Part shown: positions 54,605 to 62,968 of the stretch, piece by piece | Numbering within the stretch: position 1 is the stretch's first letter | Layout of the letters: each line of letters opens with the position of its first letter | Assembly (NCBI GenBank): GCA_903863375.1 | Contig: CAIPBT010000105.1 | Location: forward strand, 1-64,000 | Direction: 5' to 3' | Source: an uncultured Ferrovum sp. | Lineage (GTDB): Bacteria > Pseudomonadota > Gammaproteobacteria > Burkholderiales > Ferrovaceae | DNA length: 64,000 bases | Translations under genes and position numbers: made by a program | Notes under the pieces: generated by a model | Told to the model about the DNA's origin: nothing | Seen by the model: the letters and a program-made list of their open reading frames with translations, nothing else | Databases searched by the model: none

Positions 54605-55693
54605 ATGGAAATCACGCAAGCCACGGTGCAGGCCCTGTTGGGTGACCTGGTGGATGCCAACACCGGACGCACGTTTAACGCCGACAAGGCAATCAGCTCG
54701 ATCCGCATCCAGGGCGCCGATGTCGTTGTCGATGTGTCGTTGCGCTACCCGGCACGCCGCACGGCTCCACAGGTCAGCGAGCGCCTGCAGAAAGTGCTGG
54801 CCGGTTTGCCGGACATCGGTTCGGCACAGGTCAACGTCGGCTGGAAAGTGGTATCGCACACGGTGCAGGGCGGCCTCAAACCGCTGACCGGCATCCGCAA
54901 CATCATTGCGGTGGCGTCTGGCAAGGGCGGGGTGGGCAAGTCGACCACCTCGGTCAACTTGGCCCTCGCGCTGCTCGACGAAGGGGCGCGGGTGGGTCTG
55001 CTGGACGCCGACATCTACGGTCCTTCGCAGCCTGCCATGCTGGGCATCCAGGAACGGCCGAGCAGTCTGGACGGCAAGACCATGGAGCCGATCATGGCGC
55101 ATGGCCTGCAGACCATGAGCGTGGGCTTTCTGGTGTCGGACGACACGCCGATGGTCTGGCGGGGGCCCATGGTCACGCAGGCCCTGCAGCAGCTGCTGAC
55201 GGAAACCCGCTGGCAGGATCTGGATTACCTGATCGTCGACATGCCGCCCGGTACCGGCGACATTCAGCTCACCCTGGCGCAGAAGGTGCCGGTCACCGGT
55301 GCGGTGATCGTCACCACGCCGCAGGACATTGCCCTGCTCGACGCCCGCAAGGGCCTGAAGATGTTCGAGAAGGTTGGCGTACCGATCCTCGGCATCATCG
55401 AAAACATGAGCACCCACGTGTGCACGGCCTGCGGTCACGAAGAGCATATCTTTGGCAGCGGCGGAGGCGCGCGGATGTGTGCGGATTACGGTGTCGACCT
55501 TCTCGGCGAACTGCCGCTTGACCTGCGCATCCGTGAACACACGGATGCGGGTGCGCCCACCGTGGCCGTCGACCCCCAGGGCAAGATCGCCGATGCGTAC
55601 CGCACCATTGCCCGCAAGGTGGCAGTCAAGGTGGCGGAACGCGGCGAGGATCACAGCGCCAAGTTTCCGAAGATCGTCATCAAGAACGGCTGA
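54605..55693 (+). CDS. apbC: Mrp/ApbC Fe-S cluster carrier ATPase
   Basis: [55 protein letters not shown]. Confidence 0.96.
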   Translation: MEITQATVQALLGDLVDANTGRTFNADKAISSIRIQGADVVVDVSLRYPARRTAPQVSERLQKVLAGLPDIGSAQVNVGWKVVSHTVQGGLKPLTGIRNIIAVASGKGGVGKSTTSVNLALALLDEGARVGLLDADIYGPSQPAMLGIQERPSSLDGKTMEPIMAHGLQTMSVGFLVSDDTPMVWRGPMVTQALQQLLTETRWQDLDYLIVDMPPGTGDIQLTLAQKVPVTGAVIVTTPQDIALLDARKGLKMFEKVGVPILGIIENMSTHVCTACGHEEHIFGSGGGARMCADYGVDLLGELPLDLRIREHTDAGAPTVAVDPQGKIADAYRTIARKVAVKVAERGEDHSAKFPKIVIKNG

Positions 55694-55701
55694 TCCCCGC
55701 C

Positions 55702-56310
55702 ATGGCAGGCGATGACGGCCGGCAGGGGGCGCCCGGCCAGGCGCGGCCGGTACCCGGCACCGGCACGGAGACGGATGGCGTGGTGATCCGCGCCGCCTCG
55801 CTCACCGAGGCGGGTGCTGTCGCGCGCATCTACATCGACTGCTGGCATTCCGGGTATCACGGCATCCTGCCGGCGGCCTTTGCCGAGCGGCTCGACCTGG
55901 CCGACCAGACCGAAATCTGGCACGCGGCCATCCGAACCCCGGGCAATGCCACGTTGGTGGCGGTCTCGGCGACTGGCGAGCTGGTCGGCTTTGTGTGTGG
56001 CGGCCCCGAGCGTTCGGGCAGCACCGCGTTTTTTGCCGAAATCTATGGTCTGTACGTGCTGCCGGAGCATCGTGAGCGGGCGGTTGGTCGCCGGCTGTTC
56101 CTGGGGTTTTGCCGCCAGCTCACGGCGATCGGTCTGCGCTCGCTGCTGGTGCGCGTCCTCGAGGCCAATCCGATCTGCGGGTTCTACGAACGGCTCGGAG
56201 CCAGCGAGCAGGAAAACCGGCTCGTCCGCGTGGCCGGCCGGTCGCTCAACGAAGTGGCGTATGGCTGGCGCGACATCTCGCCGGCCACCCGCAAAAGCGA
56301 CCGCGCCTGA
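55702..56310 (+). CDS. GNAT family N-acetyltransferase
   Basis: VIRAASLTEAGAVARIYIDCWHSGYHGILPAAF...YGLYVLPEHRERAVGRRLFLGF. Confidence 0.88.
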   Translation: MAGDDGRQGAPGQARPVPGTGTETDGVVIRAASLTEAGAVARIYIDCWHSGYHGILPAAFAERLDLADQTEIWHAAIRTPGNATLVAVSATGELVGFVCGGPERSGSTAFFAEIYGLYVLPEHRERAVGRRLFLGFCRQLTAIGLRSLLVRVLEANPICGFYERLGASEQENRLVRVAGRSLNEVAYGWRDISPATRKSDRA

Positions 56311-56370
56311 GGCCCGGTTGCACGGTTTCAGCCTTCATCCGTCCATTCCCCCTTAACGAGTATCCGGGAC

Positions 56371-56940
56371 ATGAGCATCAAATCCGACCGCTGGATCCGC
56401 CAGATGGCGCGGGAACACGGCATGATCGAGCCCTTCGAGGCCGATCAGGTCAAGCACGTGAACGGTCAGCGTGTGGTGTCCTTCGGCACGTCGAGCTACG
56501 GCTACGACATCCGCTGTTCCGACGAATTCAAGCTGTTCACCAACCTGAACTCGACGATTGTCGATCCAAAGAATTTCGACCCGAATTCCTTCGTCGACGT
56601 GAAGAGTGACGTCTGCATCATCCCGCCCAACTCCTTTGCCCTGGCGCGCACGGTGGAGTACTTCCGCATTCCGCGCAACGTACTGACCATCTGCCTCGGC
56701 AAAAGCACGTACGCCCGTTGCGGCATCATCGTCAACGTCACACCGTTCGAGCCGGAATGGGAGGGCTTCGTCACGCTCGAATTCAGCAACACCACGCCGC
56801 TGCCCGCCAAGATCTATGCGAACGAGGGGGTAGCCCAGGTGCTGTTTTTTGAATCGGATGAGCCTTGCGAGGTCAGCTACGCCGATCGTGGCGGCAAATA
56901 TCAGGGCCAACGCGGCGTGACCCTGCCGCGCATGGGCTAA
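56371..56940 (+). CDS. dcd: dCTP deaminase
   Basis: [23 protein letters not shown]...[14 protein letters not shown]...[10 protein letters not shown]. Confidence 0.97.
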   Translation: MSIKSDRWIRQMAREHGMIEPFEADQVKHVNGQRVVSFGTSSYGYDIRCSDEFKLFTNLNSTIVDPKNFDPNSFVDVKSDVCIIPPNSFALARTVEYFRIPRNVLTICLGKSTYARCGIIVNVTPFEPEWEGFVTLEFSNTTPLPAKIYANEGVAQVLFFESDEPCEVSYADRGGKYQGQRGVTLPRMG

Positions 56941-56967
56941 GGGCGCTGCGGCAGGAGGGCCACCGCG

Positions 56968-57339
56968 ATGATCCTGCATCACCTGCACCTGAATGTGCGT
57001 GACCGCGCCCGTTCGGAGGCGTTTTACCAGCGATGGTTCGGGCTGCAGTTGGACCGCCGCACCGACGCCCTGAGTTTCCTGCTCGATACCCAGAATTTTC
57101 TGCTGGTGCTGAAACAGGACCCGGCGCCCGAGCCGCTGCCGGACTGGTTTCATTTTGGCTTTCCCCAGCCGGATGGGGAAACCGTCGCCGGCCGGTTCGC
57201 CGAGATGGTGGCGGCTGGGGTGCCGGTGGTGCAGCCTTATGTGGTGCAGGACAGCATCACTGCCTGCCGCCTGGCCGATCCCGATGGTCACGTGTTCGAG
57301 CTGTATTGGCTCCCGCTCGGACACCGCTCGGCGGTATAG
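56968..57339 (+). CDS. VOC/glyoxalase family protein
   Basis: LHHLHLNVRDRARSEAFYQRWFGLQ...DPDGHVFELYW. Confidence 0.9.
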   Translation: MILHHLHLNVRDRARSEAFYQRWFGLQLDRRTDALSFLLDTQNFLLVLKQDPAPEPLPDWFHFGFPQPDGETVAGRFAEMVAAGVPVVQPYVVQDSITACRLADPDGHVFELYWLPLGHRSAV

Positions 57340-57409
57340 TGAACGCTGGGTTGCCGGGCTGCTGCGCGGTGCGTCAGCGAGGTGATCCAGGCGACAGGAG
57401 AAGCCTGCG

Positions 57410-57691
57410 ATGACTTCACACATAGAAGATTCGGAAGTGGCATTGCTGCGCCAGGAACTCGAGATGCTGATGCGGGAACGCGATGCCCTGCTGCGCGTGG
57501 CCGGTGCGGCCGCCGGGTTCGTTGCCAATCTCGAGGAAGCGCGCCTGCCGCAGTTTTCCTACGAGGCAGCCGATTTGCTGGGCCATGCCATCAACGGCCT
57601 GGCGGAAGAAACCCTGCAGGACGCGCTGCTGTCGGTGAACGCGGCCGTGGCTGTCGACGGCCCGGAACGACGTCAGCAGCCGCGCGCCTGA
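57410..57691 (+). CDS. Hypothetical protein
   Basis: 93-aa ORF with coding-like composition: MTSHIEDSEVALLRQELEMLMRERDALLRVAGAAAGFVANLEEARLPQFSYEAADLLGHAINGL. Confidence 0.55.
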   Translation: MTSHIEDSEVALLRQELEMLMRERDALLRVAGAAAGFVANLEEARLPQFSYEAADLLGHAINGLAEETLQDALLSVNAAVAVDGPERRQQPRA

Positions 57692-57725
57692 AGCACACCC
57701 TGCCGGCGCTGCTGGAGCTGTCGGT

Positions 57726-58736
57726 TCAGCGCAGCACCCGCTGGATCGCCACCACGCGGCCGGTCACGAGCAGGCTCTGGCCATCCGCCGGGCCGGCCAG
57801 CGCGGCGCCTGCCGCACCCTGTTCGGGCACTGACCAACGGTAGTCGCCGGGCGGGTAAGTCACCGCTGGCGTCCGCGACAGCAGCAGTGACGGCCTTGGC
57901 ACCCCGCCTGGCGACCCTCCGGGCCCCGCCTGAACCGGGTTGGCGCACCACCAGCCTTCGTCCAGTTGGGCAAGCGGATTGTCGCAACGGACGACGATCC
58001 GTCCATCCACGCTGCGCACCAGGCGGCGCACCAGCGGTTCGTGCGCGATGGCCTGACTCCGCCAGGCAGGGGCGGTCGGCTCCTGGTTCACCGCCTGCAG
58101 GCAGAAGATGCCGTCCCGCCACGGCAGGGGCGGAGCCTGTTGCAGCGCCACCCAGTCGCCGGGTTGCAGGGTGGGAGACATGCTGTCCCCGTCAATGCGA
58201 TGCCAGTGGACTTCGCCTGGCGGCCCTCCGGGGGGTTGCGGCCCCGCCTCGCCCAACCGGCCAGGGTCCAACCGGCCAGGATCCAGCCCGCCAACGTGGG
58301 CAGCGCCGCCAATTCCGGCATCCCCGCCAACGTGGGCAGCGCCGGCCGCGTTGCCGGGCGCAACCGTGTGCAACGCATCTCCTTCTGACCCGCCAGCGGC
58401 GGCCTCGCGACCCTCAGCCCAGCCCGGGTAGCGGTCAATCGGGATCGCTCCGGCAGCCGGACCGCCCGCCGTGGCGGTCCGACCGGTCGCCGGGACGGCA
58501 AGCCGGCCAAACAGCAGCCAGTCGGCGCCACAACGCACGGTATCCATGATCTGGAGCAGCTTGTCGACGCTGGGATAGCTGTTGCCTTCGCACCAGTCGC
58601 GTGCGGCCACGGGGGATACCGAAAAAAGCCGCGCGATCGCGGTGAACCTGCCGCGTTGCTTGGGCGGAATGTCGAGGGCATCAAATGCCTCATTCAGCCT
58701 GCGCGCAAAGCCAGCCTTGCCTTCCTGGACGTCCAT
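57726..58736 (-). CDS. XRE/CI-like repressor with S24 (LexA-like) C-terminal domain
   Basis: HTH N-term (FTAIARLFSVSPVAARDWCEGNSYPSVDKLLQIMD), S24 motif HRIDGDSMSPTLQPGDWVALQQ; divergent from the activator operon. Confidence 0.88.
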   Translation of the reverse strand: MDVQEGKAGFARRLNEAFDALDIPPKQRGRFTAIARLFSVSPVAARDWCEGNSYPSVDKLLQIMDTVRCGADWLLFGRLAVPATGRTATAGGPAAGAIPIDRYPGWAEGREAAAGGSEGDALHTVAPGNAAGAAHVGGDAGIGGAAHVGGLDPGRLDPGRLGEAGPQPPGGPPGEVHWHRIDGDSMSPTLQPGDWVALQQAPPLPWRDGIFCLQAVNQEPTAPAWRSQAIAHEPLVRRLVRSVDGRIVVRCDNPLAQLDEGWWCANPVQAGPGGSPGGVPRPSLLLSRTPAVTYPPGDYRWSVPEQGAAGAALAGPADGQSLLVTGRVVAIQRVLR

Positions 58737-58770
58737 GCGGACCTCTCTGGTCCCGGTGAAGAATTAAAAG

Positions 58771-58783
58771 TAAGTGAAACTTA
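58771..58783. promoter_or_regulatory. Operator-like palindrome TAAGTgaaACTTA in the divergent intergenic region
   Basis: Perfect 5-bp arms with 3-bp spacer, 35 bp upstream of the repressor start in an AT-rich region. Confidence 0.35.
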
Positions 58784-58971
58784 TATTTGTTCGCGATTTT
58801 TGGCAAGTTTTCTGCCGCCCGCCAGACGTTAAAGCAGAAATTTACGCTCTTACTTGGTTTTTGCCCGCCAGTCATCCCCCGTTAGTCTATGACCTATGGC
58901 CAATTGCCAAGCAATGCCTACGTAATAAAATAAGCAACGCCTATTTTTTTCTGGTCCAGGAGGGTTGTGTC

Positions 58972-59286
58972 ATGCCAAGAATTGATCCATCGATTGCTGA
59001 ACTGAACCTGAATTTCCTGCATCTTGTCCGCGAATCCTTGCTGCGTAACCGTCTGCTGGCCCTGAGCGAATTCCAGCTCGAGGCGCGGACGGCTGACCGG
59101 CTGCTGGCCCTGTCGCACGACCAGTTGCGACGCCTGGCAGAGGCCCATGTCCTGCTGGTCGGCCTGCGCTGGCGTCGCGCGGCGGTCTGGACCTGCCTGA
59201 CCGAATTCGCGTCGGGGCGCGCAAGCGCGCTGCCTCAGGCCCTGGTTGTCGCCGAAACGGAGGTGCAGGATGGCTACCAGGCGTGA
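58972..59286 (+). CDS. FlhD-like transcriptional activator subunit (SetD/AcaD-like role proposed)
   Basis: MPRIDPSIAELNLNFLHLVRESLLRNRLLALSEFQLEARTADRLLALSHDQLRRLAEAHVLLVGLRWR matches the FlhD pattern (LNLxxLxLxRxxL...LxxLxxxQxxxLAExxxLxxxxRw); AGGAGG upstream. Confidence 0.8.
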   Translation: MPRIDPSIAELNLNFLHLVRESLLRNRLLALSEFQLEARTADRLLALSHDQLRRLAEAHVLLVGLRWRRAAVWTCLTEFASGRASALPQALVVAETEVQDGYQA

Positions 59287-59839
59287 GCTGAGCCAGGAAA
59301 TCCAGCGTTATCGTCAGGCCGAGGCCCTGTTACGTCTGGGGCTGCGCGTGCCGGTGGTCTGCGAAATGACGCGGCTTTCGCACTGGTTCCTGCGCAAGCT
59401 GGCACTGGAAATCTCTGGCGAGGCGCCGGCCAAGGGGCAGGTGCCCAATTCCGAACTGTGGTATCTGCGCGGCCGCAACAATCTGCATGCCTCGTTGTTC
59501 CTGTCGCTTTACCGGCCGCTGCAGCAGGTCGCGGATGATGCGGTTGAGCCCGCCGAGATGCTGATCGTGGCCTTTCAGCGATACCGCGAAATCATTGAGG
59601 CGGCGGGCCTGCCCGAGGTTCTCACACCCGACCGGGCCTGGTGGTTGCTCAAGTCGGTGCGCATCCCGAGTCTCAAGGCCATCGAGTGCCAGCAGTGCGG
59701 CGGGCGGTATCTGATGCATCAGGAAGATCTGCCCGGCCCCTATCGCTGCGTGTGCTGCCTGGCCCGGCCGTCGTTGCCGGATGCCGCGCTGGCCGATGCG
59801 AGCCGGCCGGATGCTGCCCGTTCCGTGTCCTTCCGGTGA
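59270..59839 (+). CDS. FlhC-like transcriptional activator subunit (SetC/AcaC-like role proposed)
   Basis: MATRRELSQEIQRYRQAEALLRLGLRVPVVCEMTRLSHWFLRKLALEISGEAPAKGQVPNSELWYL...; zinc motif CQQC-x16-CVCC has the C-x2-C-x16-C-x2-C spacing I recall for E. coli FlhC; 17-bp overlap with the FlhD-like gene. Confidence 0.85.
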   Translation: MATRRELSQEIQRYRQAEALLRLGLRVPVVCEMTRLSHWFLRKLALEISGEAPAKGQVPNSELWYLRGRNNLHASLFLSLYRPLQQVADDAVEPAEMLIVAFQRYREIIEAAGLPEVLTPDRAWWLLKSVRIPSLKAIECQQCGGRYLMHQEDLPGPYRCVCCLARPSLPDAALADASRPDAARSVSFR

Positions 59840-59845
59840 TCGGTC

Positions 59846-60730
59846 GTGCCATTCCGTCCCGCTCTGCTGCCATCGGTGCCATCGGTACCAACCGCCGGGT
59901 CTGCCAAGGCCGCAGCGACCGCGTCGCAACGGCTGTTGCTGGCACCCCTTCGGCCGACCGAGGTGGTGCTCGCAGGCCATCATGGCGCCCTACGGGCCTT
60001 GTTCCACGCCTTGGGAGAACCCATGCCCTGGTTCCGCCGCCACGCCATGCCGCTGGTGCAGCAATGGGAATCCTGGAGCGCGGAACTGGCACCTTCTGGC
60101 GTGCCCCGGGTGGCAGCCCGGCGCTCTCCATCACCCGCGCTACCGGGTCCGGCGGGAGCGCTGCCGCTGCAACTGGATCACTTCCTGCAGCTGGCCGTGG
60201 TGGCGGCGCGGCAGGTTCCGGCCACCTCCGGTGATGCGCCCTGGCCGCGCCTGCGCGCCGCGCATCTCGCCGTGCTGGAGGCGCAATGGCGCGGTGTCGA
60301 GGCCGCCACCATCCAAAGTGCCGGTGCCTGTTGGTCCCCGACGCGCGGTTCGCTGCGCGGCTGGCGCCGGTGTCATCCTGGTCCGGCCCATCTGGTGCTG
60401 GAAGACGCAGCCCTGCGGGCAGACCCCTGGCGTCGCGCCAGTCAGACGCTGGCAGCGCGTGGTATCTGGCGGCCCGGACATTGCGACCGCTGGTTGCGTG
60501 AGACCGAGGGCTGGGCCCTGTTGTGGCCCTTGGCAGGACGCGATCTGCTGACCACCCTGGCCGCCGCTGACCTGCATCTGCCCGATGTCGAGGCCGTCCG
60601 CCAGGGGCTTGCCCACTGGGGGCATCTGCGTCCTGGCCGGCATACCTGTCATGACTGGGTGCGGGCGGATGGCCGGGTGCTGCAGGGCCTGTCGGTTGCC
60701 AACAGCCTGCTGCCGGTGGAGCTGGACTGA
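59846..60730 (+). CDS. Hypothetical protein in conjugation-like operon
   Basis: 294-aa ORF, 6 bp after the FlhC-like stop and 1 bp before the TraD-like start. Confidence 0.65.
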   Translation: MPFRPALLPSVPSVPTAGSAKAAATASQRLLLAPLRPTEVVLAGHHGALRALFHALGEPMPWFRRHAMPLVQQWESWSAELAPSGVPRVAARRSPSPALPGPAGALPLQLDHFLQLAVVAARQVPATSGDAPWPRLRAAHLAVLEAQWRGVEAATIQSAGACWSPTRGSLRGWRRCHPGPAHLVLEDAALRADPWRRASQTLAARGIWRPGHCDRWLRETEGWALLWPLAGRDLLTTLAAADLHLPDVEAVRQGLAHWGHLRPGRHTCHDWVRADGRVLQGLSVANSLLPVELD

Positions 60731-60731
60731 G

Positions 60732-62369
60732 ATGCCGGGCGGCGCATCGATTCCCTGGCCGGCGTTTGCCTGGGCCATCGGCCTGGTCTGGCTGGCCGGC
60801 CTGCCTGCCGTGCCGGTGGCCGCGCTGCTGGTCTGTCTGACCACAGAAATCCTGATCCACAGCCTGGGTGCCGCCGGCCGGTCGCACCGCTCCGACCGTC
60901 TGCCTTTCTCGGCCAGCGCCCTGGCCAGCCTGATGGCGCGCCGTCCGTCAGGGCAGGTACTGCTGGGACGGGGTGGACCCTGGCTGCCACACCACACGGC
61001 GGCCCTGCTGGCAGAAACCGCGCCTGTGGCGGGATTGCGGGAGGGCCCGGCACGTCAGCGCAGCGCCCCCTGGGTGGATTGCGCGGCAGGACTGATGGCC
61101 CGTCATGTGCTGGCGGTGGGTGCCCCGGGCAGCGGCAAGAGCAGCCTGCTGGTTCTGCTGGCCTGGCAGGCGCAACGGCGGGGCGAGGCGCTCCTGGTGC
61201 TCGATCCGAAGGGCTCGCGGATATTCTCTGCCCAGTTGGCGGCGGGTGCCCGCCAGGCGGGTGTGCCCTTCCTGGCCCTGCTGCCGGGTCAGCCCGGACA
61301 GTCGGTGACCTACGATCCCTTGCAGCATTGCGCCGATGCGGCTGCCGTGGCCAGCCGTCTGTGCGGCCTGCTCGGCGCAGGTCGTGAGGATCCGTTCCGT
61401 ACGTTCTGCTGGGGCGCCCTCGCCACGCTCACCGAGGCCCTGCTGGTGCGCGGCTTGCCGGTCAGCATCGGGCTGCTGCACCACCATCTCGCCGATGCCG
61501 GCAGCGCGCTGCTGCAGCAGCCGGCAACCACGGAAGACGACGTTGACCCGGCGCGCTGGTCGGCCGCACAGGCCGCGCTCATACTGCTGGCAGGCCATGA
61601 TCGCACCCACTATCGCAAGATGACGGCTGGCCTGCTGCCGCTGTTCACGCTGCTCGACAGCGGTCCAGTGGCCAGTGTGCTGCAGTCTGCCGCCGCACCT
61701 GCCCGGGCGGACATGGTCGCCGATCTGCAGGATGCGGTCCTGCGTCCGGCCCTGGATCTTGCCCATCTCGCCCGTCAGTCCATCACGGTCTACGTCGGCC
61801 TCGACGCGTTGGCCAATCCGGTACTGGCGCGTGCCCTGGCCCATCTGCTGCTGGAAGACCTGGCTGCCCTCGCTGCGGTCCGGATGACGCAGGCTGGCAG
61901 GGTGCCAAACCTGCACCTGGTGGTCGACGAGGCTGGCGAGATCGCGTGCGAACCCCTGCTGCAGCTGCTCGGCAAGGGCCGTGAGGCGAATCTCCAGATC
62001 CTGCTCGCCGTGCAGACCCTGGCCGATCTCGAGTGGCGCCTGGAAAGTCGTGCGGCCGCCCGCGTTGCGGAAGGCAATGCCGGGGCCTGGTTTCTGTTCC
62101 GGCAGCTGGATGCGGAAACCCGGCGCGCGTCGGAGGCCCGGCTCGGCTCCCTGCCGACGGCGCGGCCGACCGCCAGCAGCAGCTCCGCCAAAAGTGTCGG
62201 ACCGCATGGTCTGCAGCGCGCGAACACCCAGGCGGCTTCGGTCACCCGCGAATATCTGCCGCGCGTGCCCGAGGCGGTTTTTGCATCCCTCGCCGATCTG
62301 GAGTGTCTGGCCCAGCTGCCGGATGGCCAGTTGCTGCATCTGCGGCTGCCCCGGCCGGAGGTGCGGTGA
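60732..62369 (+). CDS. TraD/VirD4-type conjugative coupling protein
   Basis: N-terminal TM segments, Walker A AVGAPGSGKSSLLVLLAWQAQRRGEALLVLDPKGSR, LHLVVDEAGEIACEPLLQLLGKGREANLQILLAVQTLADLE. Confidence 0.88.
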   Translation: MPGGASIPWPAFAWAIGLVWLAGLPAVPVAALLVCLTTEILIHSLGAAGRSHRSDRLPFSASALASLMARRPSGQVLLGRGGPWLPHHTAALLAETAPVAGLREGPARQRSAPWVDCAAGLMARHVLAVGAPGSGKSSLLVLLAWQAQRRGEALLVLDPKGSRIFSAQLAAGARQAGVPFLALLPGQPGQSVTYDPLQHCADAAAVASRLCGLLGAGREDPFRTFCWGALATLTEALLVRGLPVSIGLLHHHLADAGSALLQQPATTEDDVDPARWSAAQAALILLAGHDRTHYRKMTAGLLPLFTLLDSGPVASVLQSAAAPARADMVADLQDAVLRPALDLAHLARQSITVYVGLDALANPVLARALAHLLLEDLAALAAVRMTQAGRVPNLHLVVDEAGEIACEPLLQLLGKGREANLQILLAVQTLADLEWRLESRAAARVAEGNAGAWFLFRQLDAETRRASEARLGSLPTARPTASSSSAKSVGPHGLQRANTQAASVTREYLPRVPEAVFASLADLECLAQLPDGQLLHLRLPRPEVR

Positions 62370-62968
62370 AGCGCGCCTGGGTCTGGCCGCGCCAGGTGGT
62401 GTGCTGGCTGGTGACAGGACTTGCGCCGGGGCTGTTCCTGCCGCACGCCAGCGCTTGGCATCGCGCCCTGGTCGCCGCCGGGCCAGAGCTGCAGGCAACA
62501 CTCGGAGCGGCCCTGGCGGGGCTGGTCGGGCAAACCGCGAACGGGCTGCTGCGCGCCAGTGAATTGATCCTGCTCGATGGCGACGGCCGGTACTGGCTGG
62601 TCCGCCTGCGTCCCTGGTTCGCGGATGCGTGGATCCAGGGCTGGCAGCTGGCGCCCCTGTACAGTTTTCTGCATCTGACCGCGCTGGGTCTTTGGTTGGG
62701 CCTGTTGCTGCCGTTGGCGTGGCTGGTGGGTCGCCGGCACGGGTCATCTGGTCTGCTTCCGACGCCAGCGCAGGGCGGCTGGAGTGCCCTGTACGGCACG
62801 CCCTGGTGGCAGCGCGCCATGCCGCTGCTGCCCCTGTTTACGCTGCTCTGGAGCCTGCAGGGCGGTGCCTGGGAATGGACGCCCCTGGTGGCTGCAGCGT
62901 GGCTGTATGCGGCCCGCTGGCTGTGGCAGGTTCCGGGCAGAGGGATGGGCGGCCATGGCAGGGGATGA
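62366..62968 (+). CDS. Multi-pass membrane protein of conjugation-like operon
   Basis: GTG start overlapping the TraD-like stop; VKRAWVWPRQVVCWLVTGLAPGLFLPHASAW..., at least four hydrophobic segments. Confidence 0.7.
   Translation: MKRAWVWPRQVVCWLVTGLAPGLFLPHASAWHRALVAAGPELQATLGAALAGLVGQTANGLLRASELILLDGDGRYWLVRLRPWFADAWIQGWQLAPLYSFLHLTALGLWLGLLLPLAWLVGRRHGSSGLLPTPAQGGWSALYGTPWWQRAMPLLPLFTLLWSLQGGAWEWTPLVAAAWLYAARWLWQVPGRGMGGHGRG

Noticed and set aside
60948-62747. 599-aa minus-strand ORF opposite the TraD-like gene
   Set aside because: Antisense shadow ORF; sense strand has Walker motifs and operon overlaps.
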